NCBI GenBank assembly: GCA_023807065.1
Contig: JAJJLU010000632.1
Location: 1 to 26,026 of the forward strand
DNA: 26,026 bases
Origin: Isotricha intestinalis
Taxonomy: Eukaryota > Ciliophora > Litostomatea > Vestibuliferida > Isotrichidae
Direction: 5' to 3'
Shown here: positions 7,551-17,180 of the stretch, one piece after another
How the letters are laid out: each line of letters opens with the position of its first letter
Numbering within the stretch: the first letter of the stretch is position 1
Translations under genes and position numbers: made by a program
The notes under the pieces: generated by a model
What the model was told of the DNA's origin: nothing
The model's input: the letters and a program-made list of their open reading frames with translations, nothing else
Database searches by the model: none

Positions 7551-9032
7551 TTAATCTAAACACCAAAATTTAGAAATCCATTCTTCACTACATTGATGAG
7601 GTTTAGGACTTCTTGGAAAAGCTATTATAGCCCCATCTTTAGGTAAATCATTTAAACTTTTATCTTTACAATAAGTATTATAATCTAAAATTTTTCCTAC
7701 AAAAACATCTTGAGTAAAATCAGAGTTTTTTACAATAAATTCTAAATAGTGATCAAATCTAACTATTTGATTTGTAACTTCCTTTTCATATTTTTCCATT
7801 GTATCATATATTTTTCTTCCAAAGTTCCTTCTATATAATACTATAGAACTATTATAACCATTATGTGAACCTTCACATTGAATATCATCAGTTTTCATTA
7901 AACAAAAATTCCCTTTATACTCAGTTAAAAAATCTATATTATTATAAATTATCATATCTAAATCAATAAAACAAATCAATGAATTTTCATTAATTCCTTC
8001 TATTTGATTTAATATTTTTTCATCAAATAAAATACTTTTTTTCATCCATCCTGAAAATTTAGTTTCTAATTTTATGACTTTAATATCTGGATTTAAACCT
8101 TCTGGAATATCTGTTATACAATATAATTTAAATGGTTTTGTCATATTCTTTTTTATTCCATTATATAATCTATTCATATAATCTGCGTCATATTTTTTTC
8201 CCCATTTCATACAAATAAAAGTGAATAAACTATCTTTTGAAGTTTCATTGTTATTGTTAATAGAAGCATCTTCAGGAATTATATTAATTGAATAATCATT
8301 TAAGGTAAATTGGATTCTTTTGTTTATATAAATATCACTTTTATTTTTATAATTACATTCTCTTAAATAATTGTTATAATTAACATTACTAACACTATTA
8401 TTTTCATCTATTAAAATTGAAAGAATATACATATCAAGAGAAACTGAAATATCTTTATTTTCAATTTGAAATATAACTGCTAAATTAACTAAAGAATCAC
8501 TTAATGAAGCTTTATTATTTAACTTATTGCTTGTATAATTATCTAATATTTTTGACTCAAATTCTTTTCTAGACTCTGAATCTTTTTCAAAATATTTTAA
8601 AAACAATTCAGCTTTTTGTAAAATTTCTTCTTCTTTTCTTAATGTTTTATCTGTGGTTAAATTTTCTAAATTTTTGATTGAAAAATATTTTTCCATTAAA
8701 TCACTGTTTTTTAATATTAATTTAAATAAAGGATGATTAAGAATTACTTCAATGTATAAAGGTTTTGCTTCTTCAAATTTTTTTTGACAACTATAAACTT
8801 TTGCTAAATTACAATATAATATTGAATAAAAAAAATTTGGGATTTCTTTTTTTTCTTTTTTTTCAATGTAAAAATCTAAAGTTTTTTTTAAGATTTTTTC
8901 AGCTTTATCATATTTGTCTGCAGTTAAAAATAAAGCTCCTATTTTATTTAATTGCATTATTTTTTTAATGTCACTAATTTGATCTGAACCTTCATCTTTT
9001 TCATCTTCTTTTTTTTCTGACTTATCTTCCAT
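7551..9032 (-). CDS. TPR-domain protein fused to a GT-A-like glycosyltransferase domain
   Basis: A 493-residue two-part protein. The N-terminus is acidic (Glu/Lys/Asp). Residues 27-110 form helical TPR-type repeats with the expected A/L/Y pattern (IGALFLTADKYDKAEKIL, then LAKVYSCQKKFEEAKPLY), and a weaker helical stretch lies at 140-215. From about 269 there is a glycosyltransferase-like domain: FTFICMKWGKKYDADYMNRL, then YCITD, then GWMKKSILF, then a DxD motif in FIDLDMI (D357, D359) for metal and sugar-nucleotide binding. HNGYNSSIVLYRR follows, and the end FPRSPKPHQC...FWCLD resembles the closing segment of a bacterial and eukaryotic GT family. No signal peptide or membrane anchor is seen, so it is probably cytosolic or nuclear. 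The TPR part could recruit protein substrates, as in OGT, but the catalytic fold differs from OGT. Donor and acceptor are unknown. The ATG at 9032 is well placed and the gene has no visible intron. Confidence 0.8.
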   Translation of the reverse strand: MEDKSEKKEDEKDEGSDQISDIKKIMQLNKIGALFLTADKYDKAEKILKKTLDFYIEKKEKKEIPNFFYSILYCNLAKVYSCQKKFEEAKPLYIEVILNHPLFKLILKNSDLMEKYFSIKNLENLTTDKTLRKEEEILQKAELFLKYFEKDSESRKEFESKILDNYTSNKLNNKASLSDSLVNLAVIFQIENKDISVSLDMYILSILIDENNSVSNVNYNNYLRECNYKNKSDIYINKRIQFTLNDYSINIIPEDASINNNNETSKDSLFTFICMKWGKKYDADYMNRLYNGIKKNMTKPFKLYCITDIPEGLNPDIKVIKLETKFSGWMKKSILFDEKILNQIEGINENSLICFIDLDMIIYNNIDFLTEYKGNFCLMKTDDIQCEGSHNGYNSSIVLYRRNFGRKIYDTMEKYEKEVTNQIVRFDHYLEFIVKNSDFTQDVFVGKILDYNTYCKDKSLNDLPKDGAIIAFPRSPKPHQCSEEWISKFWCLD

Positions 9033-9997
9033 TTTTTAAATAAAATAAATTAAAAATTAATTTTTTAAATAGAAATGATTAAATCCAAATCTCTTTTTAT
9101 CTTTAATTCCTGAATATCGGTGACCAAATAAATTTTTCAATACAAATAATATTTCCTTTTTGTAAACAAATAATATTAATTTGCTCCATTTTCTAGTCAA
9201 GAATGTTTAGATTATATTTTTTGACCTTTATTTAATAAATTCATTGTTTCATCAGAAAGATTATTAAATGATTAAGGTTCGTTGTTTATTGTTTTTGATT
9301 CTCTTTTTTTTTAATATTTATTTATTGTTTTTTATTGTTTATTCCAATCATCAACTTTTTCTTACTAGTAACTTTAATTTCTAAATTATTTTTATTGTTA
9401 AATTACCATTATTATTTTTTGGTTTATGCTGCTCTTACCAATCAAAATAAAAAAAGGAGAGAAAAAATAAACCAATTCACTTTTAATTTAAATATTTAAA
9501 AAATAATATGTTTTTTATCTTTTTGATATTTTATAAAATTGAATTTTATTTTGAAAGTTATTTCTTTGTTGTTCTTTTTCTTTTTTATTTATTCTTTTTC
9601 TTTATTAAATTTTTTAAAAATTAATAAACACTTAAGCTTTTTTTTTCTTTGAAAATTATTTTCTTTTTTATTCTTTAATAACTGAGTGTATATTTATAAT
9701 TATTAATATTATTTTCACTGTTTTCAGATTTTTTAGATAATGTTTTAATAGAAAAAATTTATTATTATAATAAATAATTTTTGACTTTTTGATTATTTTA
9801 AATCAATACTTTTGGTTTATTTTCTAAAAATATTTATAATTTCATAAGTGAAAACAGAAGATTTTTTAATTTAATATAATATAATCTTTTTCTTATTTAT
9901 TTTTCCATCAAATATAAAAACTATTAATATTTATCAAACAATGAGTATTTAAATAAAAAAATACAATAAAAATTTTATAATTTAAATATTTAAAAAA
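9033..9997. other. Intergenic region, no gene seen
   Basis: About 965 bp of AT-rich DNA between two - strand genes, so it holds the promoter of the TPR-glycosyltransferase gene and the 3' end of the 165-residue gene. It has runs of T/C (TTTTTCTTTTT) and TTTATTG-type repetitive sequence around 9280-9350. I see no ORF with coding character and no RNA gene. Confidence 0.5.
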
Positions 9998-10495
9998 TTA
10001 ATGTCTCTCTTCTTGAAGTTCCATAAATTCTTTTTTACTTTTATCATTATCATCAACTTCATCTAATTTACAATCTTCTAATCTAGTATCTGGAAAAACT
10101 CCATCTAGAAACCCAAATAAACCATTAATTAAATAATAAATAATTGTTACAGGTAAAAATATTAAAGAAATTAATCCTTTACAAAAATATTTAGTTCTTT
10201 GACAACATCTACAAGAATATCCTTTTTTTAAAGGAACTTTCCAGAAAGAATAAATTAAAGAAAGTAATAATAATAAAGCGATTGAAATTAAAGATATTAT
10301 AATTAAATTTCTTTTATTTATTTTGTAATTCATTTTTATTACAATTGATTCATCTTTTGATTCAACATTTAAAGTTTTATTTTGAACAATTGATGTTATT
10401 GTGTCATTATTTTTTAAATTTAATGAAGATGATTTAGATGTGACCATTATTATCAATGTTAACATTAATATAATTTGATTTTTTCTTTCAAACAT
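9998..10495 (-). CDS. Small membrane protein with signal peptide and CxCC...C cluster, unknown function
   Basis: A 165-residue protein I do not recognise. Residues 1-20 look like a signal peptide (basic start, hydrophobic core, then Ser-rich). Residues 21-62 would be extracytosolic, with N-glycosylation sites NDT (30) and NKT (39). A strong membrane helix lies at 63-85. It is followed by a short basic loop with four cysteines, C95, C97, C98 and C105, just before a second hydrophobic segment (107-129). The tail is acidic and charged. Cysteines next to a membrane helix are typical palmitoylation sites, and C-x-C-C-x6-C could also bind a metal; neither can be shown from sequence. ATG at 10495 in A-rich context, TAA stop. 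There is no visible link to its neighbours. Confidence 0.72.
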   Translation of the reverse strand: MFERKNQIILMLTLIIMVTSKSSSLNLKNNDTITSIVQNKTLNVESKDESIVIKMNYKINKRNLIIISLISIALLLLLSLIYSFWKVPLKKGYSCRCCQRTKYFCKGLISLIFLPVTIIYYLINGLFGFLDGVFPDTRLEDCKLDEVDDNDKSKKEFMELQEERH

Positions 10496-11068
10496 TTTAA
10501 AAAAATTAATTTAAAATTTTAAATTAGGAATAATAATATATAAAATTGCTTTATTGAATATTTGGTAAATTTAATTTTAAAAGAAAGTAAAAAAGAAATT
10601 CCATTTTTTTCAACTATAAAGAAAGAAGAAGAGAAATGAAAAGAATATCAAAGATAAAAGTCAAATTAAGTATTAGAATCTAATATAAAGAAAATACAAA
10701 ATGAAGAAGAGATTTAACAACTCAAAAATTGGTAGAAAGAAACAAATGAATATAAGTTCTAAAATAAAAATTTTAATAGAGATGAAAATTAAATAGTTGA
10801 GACAACTATTTCAAAATATGAAATATGATTTCTTTTTTTACCTATAGAAGTAATTTTTCAAGTAGTTTTTTCAAAAATAATAGAAATGATAGAAATAATA
10901 ATAATTCCTCTTTTAATGTAATAAAAATGACAATCAATATTAAATAAAGAAATGGATAGATAATATTAATTTATAATCATTTAAATTTAAAAAAATAAAT
11001 TAAAATTATTATACTATTTTAAAAGATTAATCAAAGAAAAACTTATTTTTTAATGTTGTATTCCATTT
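10496..11068. other. Intergenic region, purine-rich, no gene seen
   Basis: About 570 bp between two - strand genes. On + it is strongly purine-rich (GAAAGAAG/AAGAAG-type runs at about 10585-10760), so the complementary strand is pyrimidine-rich just upstream of the 165-residue gene. This could be a promoter element. No ORF or RNA gene was seen. Confidence 0.45.
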
Positions 11069-12319
11069 TTATTTAAAAAGACCTTTTATTTTCATAATAT
11101 TTGATTTTAATTTATCTTCTTCTTCATTTTTTTGTTTGAAGATTTCTTCTTGTTTTTGAAAAGGAGAATCATCACTTATTTCTTTATTATCAAAAGATGG
11201 TATAATATTTTTCTTATTCATACTATTATTTCTATAAAATAAACAATTCAAATTATTATTATTATTTCTTCTAAGTTGTTTATAATAATCATCATTAAGT
11301 CTAAATAGATTAATTTCCATTTTTTTAAAATATCTTCTATCTTCATTATCAGCTAACTCTAAATTTACATAATAAATAACAGATATATCATCATTGATTT
11401 CATTATTACTAAAATTATAATTATAATTATGATTTTCATAATTATCATTTGAAAAATTTTTAATAGTTGGACTTAAATTTCGATAACCTCTTAAAAATAA
11501 TCTTATTGGAATAATATCTTCAGTTGATGAAGGAGAACCATCTAATAATTCAAAAGTACCTACAGTTTCTATTTCACTTTCTCTTCCAAATAATATTTCT
11601 TTTCTCACTAATTGAATTTCCATCATTTGTAAATCTATATTTAATTTTTTAAAAGAAATATTCCCAGTCATAACATCTTTCAAATGATAATTTGTCTTAT
11701 CTAATGAAAAACAAACATATAATAAATTTTCAATTCCTATATTTAATTTTAATGAATGATTATTCAATGATGAAAACTCATTATATGTAATTGGATTAAT
11801 TATTATTATTTCTGTTTCTTCTGTTTGAGATTTATATTGAGAATTTATTGTACAAGTTAATAAATATCTAATAGAAAAAGTTTTTCCATGATAACTCTCA
11901 TAAACTTTATCAATATTTGAAAATTGGTAGTTAAAGTAACTTATATCATTATTTAAAGAACCAGGAGAACATAAATCATATGAATCAGAACAAAATTTAG
12001 CATTTTCCATAGAAATATTTTCATTTTGAGAAATTAAATTATTGTTATTATTTAAATTAATTTTTCTTGAATCATTTATATATGTTTCAATCATTCCTAT
12101 TAATTCAATTTTTATTCCTTTATGATTATAACTTTGGTTTGAATTTAATTCTATTTGTACTTTTCCTCTTATTGTTTCATTTGAATAAAATGTTGGAAAT
12201 TCAATGTTATCACCGTTTTTGTCTTGAACAATCGTATTTGGATGATTTGAATGTTCCACATATATACTTATAGTTGGAGGTTTACTATTAAAAGTTTTGA
12301 AAATTGAATTTGAATTCAT
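11069..12319 (-). CDS. VPS26: Retromer subunit VPS26
   Basis: A 416-residue arrestin-fold protein of the retromer complex, which with VPS35 and VPS29 returns cargo receptors from endosomes to the Golgi. Family markers in order: GKVQIEL...YNHKGIKIELIGMIE (52-78), the YESYHGKTFSIRYLL block (140-154), IGIENLLYVCFSLDKTNYHLKDVMTGNI (partly quoted: NYHLKDVMTGNI, 210-221), the LVRKE strand (237-241), FELLDGSP (256-263), the IPIRLFLRGY block (270-279) and NEDRRYFKKMEINLFR (325-340), which is near diagnostic for VPS26. Usual length is about 300-380 residues. The excess comes from Asn-rich insertions at about 84-105 and 288-310 and a long charged C-terminal tail (about 345-416), which fits the variable tail of the family. 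The alternative, the VPS26C/DSCR3 paralogue, fits less well because the EDRRYFK motif is typical of VPS26A/B. Start ATG at 12319 in A-rich context. Confidence 0.93.
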   Translation of the reverse strand: MNSNSIFKTFNSKPPTISIYVEHSNHPNTIVQDKNGDNIEFPTFYSNETIRGKVQIELNSNQSYNHKGIKIELIGMIETYINDSRKINLNNNNNLISQNENISMENAKFCSDSYDLCSPGSLNNDISYFNYQFSNIDKVYESYHGKTFSIRYLLTCTINSQYKSQTEETEIIIINPITYNEFSSLNNHSLKLNIGIENLLYVCFSLDKTNYHLKDVMTGNISFKKLNIDLQMMEIQLVRKEILFGRESEIETVGTFELLDGSPSSTEDIIPIRLFLRGYRNLSPTIKNFSNDNYENHNYNYNFSNNEINDDISVIYYVNLELADNEDRRYFKKMEINLFRLNDDYYKQLRRNNNNNLNCLFYRNNSMNKKNIIPSFDNKEISDDSPFQKQEEIFKQKNEEEDKLKSNIMKIKGLFK

Positions 12320-12450
12320 TTATAATTGTTTTATTTTTCAAATAATAAAATAATGAATGTAAAAGAATAAAATCAAAAAGAATATATTTTAAATTTTAAA
12401 TAAAAATATTAGTTTGTTTTTATAAAAACATTTTTTTTAAATAATTTCTT

Positions 12451-13491
12451 TCATTTACTTAAATTTTCGATTTCTTCTTCCACTTTTTCAATGAAAGAAT
12501 CTCTTATATCAGTATTTGTAATTTTATCAAGAAAATTATCCCCAAATTTTTCATTTAGACCTTTTAAGATTTCATTATTTTTATAAGCAGAAGTTATAAT
12601 TTTTTGAACTCTATCAACTTTATTTTTACTTTGTTCTGCAGAATTTTTTGGTAAAGACTTATCATTTTTATTCTCTGATTCTGAATTATTTTCATTTAAT
12701 TTAATATTTTCTTTTTCATTGATTTTATTTAATAAGGATATATTCATATCATTTGGGACTATATAAGTTGAATTATTATTTCTACTAATTGAACTCAATA
12801 AATTTTGAGATTCATTATTTTTTATTTCATCATCATCTTTTTCATTTGGATTTTCATTTATATTTTTACTATTATTTGAAATTAAAGTTTCTTTATTTAA
12901 AGAAATATTATTTTTTGAAATATTTACATTAGAAACATTATTGCCTGAAACATCAATATTATTTATTATATTATTATTATTATTATTTATATTGGAAATA
13001 TTTACTTTTCTTTTGGGTTCAAAGGGTGGATAACCTAAATAATCATTAGGATCTAATAAATCATAATTATAATGGAGTTTTATTTGATTTAAGTTATTGC
13101 TATTAATTTTTTTTGAAATTTCTTCATTTTGTTTTGTATAAGTATATCTGTCATTATTTGTTAAACTATCAATTCTTTTATTAGAATTTATAATCTCTAA
13201 TTTATTTAAATTATTTTCTGTTATATTATTCTGAATATTTCCTTTTAATTCGTTTTCATATCTTTGAATTGTTTCTAAATATTCTTTATTTTTTTCATTT
13301 ATAAAAATTATTGAATCTAAAAGTTCTTTTAAAGATGAATTAAATTGGTCAAAATAATTTGAAAATTTATTTCTAGCAAGCATAAATGATTCATAATCTG
13401 TGATTTGAAGAATTTCATTTTTTAACGAAGAAATTGCATTTCCTGTCTGTTTTAATTTTTCTATACAATCTTCTTTATTTTCTATAAACAT
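12451..13491 (-). CDS. Asn-rich coiled-coil protein, unrecognised
   Basis: A 346-residue protein without a family I can name. Residues 1-85 are helical with heptad-like hydrophobics and look like a coiled coil. From 86 to about 280 it is low complexity, dominated by Asn, Ser, Ile and Lys, with a conserved-looking island LLDPNDYLGYPPFEPKRKV (145-163). The last 65 residues (about 283-346) again form charged helices with the sequence FGDNFLDKITNTDIRD and an acidic end. The arrangement of two helical ends joined by a disordered linker with a Pro/Tyr island suggests a scaffold or complex subunit. There is no signal peptide or membrane helix. It is the only larger gene here ending in TGA. It lies 131 bp upstream of VPS26 on the same strand, head to tail, which probably reflects general compactness. 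Confidence 0.78.
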   Translation of the reverse strand: MFIENKEDCIEKLKQTGNAISSLKNEILQITDYESFMLARNKFSNYFDQFNSSLKELLDSIIFINEKNKEYLETIQRYENELKGNIQNNITENNLNKLEIINSNKRIDSLTNNDRYTYTKQNEEISKKINSNNLNQIKLHYNYDLLDPNDYLGYPPFEPKRKVNISNINNNNNNIINNIDVSGNNVSNVNISKNNISLNKETLISNNSKNINENPNEKDDDEIKNNESQNLLSSISRNNNSTYIVPNDMNISLLNKINEKENIKLNENNSESENKNDKSLPKNSAEQSKNKVDRVQKIITSAYKNNEILKGLNEKFGDNFLDKITNTDIRDSFIEKVEEEIENLSK

Positions 13492-14634
13492 CTTTATATA
13501 TTAAATTAATTATTTTTAGAATAATTTATGTTTTTTCAATTTAATAAAAAATTATCAATAAAAAATCAATAAAAATTTTAATTATAATTTTAAAAATTAT
13601 ATAAACAATATTTCTTATAAGATATTAATATTATTCATTAATAATTTATTCATTTTTAGCCTTAAAAAAAGTTTTTTCAAATTATTATATTTTTCTCAAA
13701 AAAATAAAATTAAATATAAAAAACTTTCTTAATTTTCCTTAATGAAAAAAAATATAATAAAATTTGAATTATAATTCAAATTCATTTTTTAAAAAATATA
13801 TTTTTGAAAAAAATAATATTTTATCTGAGTTTTTAAATTAAAAAAAAATTTTTATTCTATGAAGGATGATATACTATCTGGAAGCAATAGAGTGATATTA
13901 TTATTTTTATTTCATTATATAAAATAAGAATCTTCCTCTTTTTATATTTTTTAGAATTAAATTTATCTATGAATTTTCCTTATTTATCTTCAATATCAAT
14001 AATCTACTGAGAACTTTCTTTTTTTAGATTCTTGACGATGATCACTATTATCTTCTTTGATAAAGTTATACATTATAAATTCCTATTTTGAATTCTTTTC
14101 CTTACCAACAAATAGAATATCTTCTGTTCTTTGATGGTTATATCAATTATTTTAAAATTAAAATTTTATAACTAGTTTCATTCTTTAAAAACCAAAAATT
14201 TTTGAATTTTGGCAACTATATATAAAAAAATTCACAAACATAAAATAATATTAAATAATAAAAATTATAAATAATAATAAAAAAAATAAAATTTGCTTTT
14301 TTCTCCAGAAATATTACTTAAGGAATGAACTATGGAATTATTACAAATTATATTTTAATTAAATGTATTTTTAATCAATAATTACAAATTTTAATAATTA
14401 AAAGATAAAAAAGAAATACTAATAATTATTATATGTTCAAATATTAGCCAAAAAATAATTAATTAATAATATTTTATATTTAGAAATTATTTTTTTAAGG
14501 AAATATAATAATAATAAATAAAATAATCAAAAAATGTTTATCACTTTTTTATTTTAGATATAAACAATTTTAAAATATTTATATATATTTGAATATTTAA
14601 TTTTAAAAAAATAATCCTAAAAAAATTATAATAT
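13492..14634. other. Intergenic region, no gene seen
   Basis: About 1.1 kb of AT-rich DNA between two - strand genes. It has long A/T runs and short slightly richer patches (for example 13861-13895 and 14020-14060), but no ORF of coding character, no tRNA-like fold and no convincing repeat. It should contain the promoter of the 346-residue gene and the 3' flank of the CFAP210 gene. Confidence 0.5.
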
Positions 14635-16068
14635 TTAATCAAAGTTATTATGTTTTCTATACTTCTTCAACTCTAATAATAATGGAGTAATATTTTTTCC
14701 ATTATTTTTATAATCTTTAATCCAATTTTCAGCATATTTAATAAATTCATCACTTTCTTGTTCTAAATTTTTTTTGTTTTTAAAAATCTCTTCATTTGAT
14801 TTAAAAAAATCATTTAAAGCATTTTTTTTTTTTTCTTCAATTTGTAATTTTTGGAATTCAATAAGTTTTTTTTCAGCTTCTTTTTTTGCAAGATATTCAT
14901 TTCTTTCATCAATTTCAAATTGTTTCATTTTACTTTTCCAATCTTCAATAAATTGTAATTCTTCTTTTTTTTTTAAATTCTTTTCTTCTTCTTTTTTTTT
15001 TCTAACTTGTTCTCTTTGTTCTTCCATTTCTTTTTTAATTTTTTCATATCTATCTTCTTTTTTTTTATCTTCTGAAATTTTTTTTTCTTCATATTCTTGA
15101 ATTGATTTTTTTAAAAGTTCTTCTTCTTTTATTTTCAAATTTTTTAAATATTCTATTTGATCATCAATTAATTTTTGTCTTTTATTTTGTTTTTCTCTAA
15201 ATTTTTCTTCTCCAACTTTTTTTATTAAATTTTCTAATTGTTGTTTTTGAAAAGCAAATTCTTCAATTTTTTTCTCTTCTAATTTTTCTTTTTCAAGTCT
15301 TTCTGCTTTTAATTTTTCTAATTTAATATTTGCATTTATAAATTGTTCTCTTTGTTCTTTTTTTCTTTTTTCTATTTCTTCTAATTTTTTCTTTTCTTCT
15401 TCTAAAGATTTTTTCATTTCATATTTTAATATTTCTCCTTCAATTAATTTCTCTTGATGATCTTGAATTTTTTTAATTTTTGATTCATATAATTGTTCAT
15501 TTATGATTTTCATTCTTTCTTTTTTTTTGTTTTTTTCAATTTCTTTTTTTTCAATTTCTTTTTGATCATATTCATCTATTTTTTTTTTAACTAATTCATT
15601 ATAATTCTTTTCTATCACTTTATTCATTTCTTTTTTTTTTTCTTCAATCATTTTTTGATAATCTCTTTCTTTTAAAACATCACAAAATAATAATTTACTT
15701 TTAAAAGATTTAACTGGATCTTGGTTTAAAAATAATTTATTTCTTGCAGATTCAATTATTAAATTATTTTTTATTTCTTGATATTTTCTTTCTTCTTCAT
15801 CAATTTTTCTTTTTCTTAATTCTTCTTCTAAAAATTCTTTTCTTTTTAAATCCAATTCTTTTTTTTTCTTTGTTTCAATACTATCAGGCCAATTCATTGA
15901 TTTCATTGAAGATATTCTTTTTAATTTTCTATCATATTCAATTCTGTTTTCTAATTCTGAGTTAGAAGGTATTATTTGATTTTTTATTCTTAAGAAATCT
16001 GGAAAGTTAATATGAGTAAATATGTTTTTTTTTGATTGGGAACGCATTGATTTTAATTTTATTGACAT
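14635..16068 (-). CDS. CFAP210: Cilia/flagella protein CFAP210-like (CCDC173, TPH domain)
   Basis: A 477-residue, almost entirely alpha-helical protein rich in Glu and Lys, matching the trichohyalin-plectin-homology (TPH) class of axonemal microtubule inner proteins. The best match is CFAP210. It has a MNWPDSIE segment (58-65), a charged helix, then ARNKLFLNQDPVKSFKSKLL with CDVLKERDYQ (108-138), where family members read LLFYQTD-V-FHSALLLTEVLKERE. The TPH coiled coil continues to about residue 450. Length is close to the animal proteins (about 550). In doublet microtubules this protein runs along the inside of the B-tubule, binding tubulin and other inner proteins. Its presence means the organism builds a motile flagellum, for instance on zoospores. 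Other TPH proteins (CFAP45, CFAP53, MNS1) share composition, but the VLKERD block favours CFAP210. Poly-Lys and poly-Glu runs come from AAA/GAA repeats. ATG at 16068. Confidence 0.82.
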   Translation of the reverse strand: MSIKLKSMRSQSKKNIFTHINFPDFLRIKNQIIPSNSELENRIEYDRKLKRISSMKSMNWPDSIETKKKKELDLKRKEFLEEELRKRKIDEEERKYQEIKNNLIIESARNKLFLNQDPVKSFKSKLLFCDVLKERDYQKMIEEKKKEMNKVIEKNYNELVKKKIDEYDQKEIEKKEIEKNKKKERMKIINEQLYESKIKKIQDHQEKLIEGEILKYEMKKSLEEEKKKLEEIEKRKKEQREQFINANIKLEKLKAERLEKEKLEEKKIEEFAFQKQQLENLIKKVGEEKFREKQNKRQKLIDDQIEYLKNLKIKEEELLKKSIQEYEEKKISEDKKKEDRYEKIKKEMEEQREQVRKKKEEEKNLKKKEELQFIEDWKSKMKQFEIDERNEYLAKKEAEKKLIEFQKLQIEEKKKNALNDFFKSNEEIFKNKKNLEQESDEFIKYAENWIKDYKNNGKNITPLLLELKKYRKHNNFD

Positions 16069-17180
16069 TGAATGTTTCTTTTATTTTATTTAAAATTAAA
16101 TTTTCTTATTTATAATTATTTATGAATTTTTAATTATTTTTTTTTTAATATTCAACTCAAAGAAAAATCTAATCAGAATTTAAATACTATCTACTAAAAA
16201 ATTAGAGTTAATCAACTATAGAGAATGTTTTATTATAAGAAAGACTACTTATTTTCTTGAATTATTATAATTTTCAATACCAATAAATTATAAAAGGTTT
16301 ATTAGTTTCTTTTCTATTTTAAAAAATTTAATTCTTGGTAGAGAGTTATTCAATTATTTTTATAATCTATTAAGATTATTTTTTTATCCTTTTCATTTAT
16401 TTTTTTATATAAAGGCATTAATTTACATAATTTTTTTCTTTTTGAATAAAATTCAATGAAATGAATAAAAAATAAACAATATGAATTCTAAAACTCAAAG
16501 AAATGTATTTTCTTATATAAAATTCAATAAATATAACATTTCAAATTCATTTTCATCTTGAATGGCATGGATAACTCTATTCATTTCAGGATTGTTAGTT
16601 TATTCATTTTCAATTCTAATGATACATCATATTCTTCATTAAATTTCATAAAATGATAAAATCAAAATATTTTTTATTCTTCAAAAAAAGAATTTAAATT
16701 AAAATAGAAAGAATCCACAATTTTTGAAACATCAAATATTAATCAAAAAATTTTTTTATTATGAAATTTCAAAAAAATTTTTTCCAACCCATTTCAAAAA
16801 ATATATTCCAGAAAATTTCAAATGAAATATGAAAAATTGGAAAATTTCATTAATCTTTAAGTTCATAATATCCAGCATATCATCTTTTTTTAAAGATTAG
16901 TTTTTATTTTGCAAATTGTGTTAATTGTTCTAGATATCATTATCTATATTTAGAATCGTTATCTTCACCTTTATATTTAATTTTATCAAATTTTCTTGGT
17001 TTTTATTTCTTCCTTTATTTTTATTCTTTATCTAAATAACGTTCTTAATCTTTTTTTGCTCTTTTTTATTTTTTATATTTTAAATGTAATAATTTTGATA
17101 TATACACATATATCTGTGCAAATCACTGTTTTTAAAAATTATGATTTATTAGAAATATAATTTTTATTTAAAATAAAACA
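16069..17180. other. Intergenic region between divergent genes, no gene seen
   Basis: About 1.1 kb between CFAP210 (-) and the inverted-repeat element. It should hold the CFAP210 promoter. AAATTTCA/TGAAATTT words recur around 16760-16855 in both orientations and could form weak hairpins. No ORF with coding character or RNA gene was seen. Confidence 0.5.

Noticed and set aside
9270..9300. tRNA-like GGTTCG word
   Set aside because: No acceptor or anticodon stem can be formed around it.
9713..9865. Inverted CTGTTTTCA words flanking 130 bp
   Set aside because: The nine-base match does not extend, and there is no internal structure or target duplication.
14774..15100. Phe/Ser-rich + strand ORF inside the CFAP210 gene (and a similar one at 15744-15965)
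   Set aside because: They are the complements of Glu/Lys repeats (GAA/AAA read as TTC/TTT); composition is an artefact.
16758..16854. Second inverted-repeat element upstream of the MITE
   Set aside because: Only about ten paired bases of A/T-rich words (ATGAAATTT and AAATTTCAT); such pairs arise easily by chance here.
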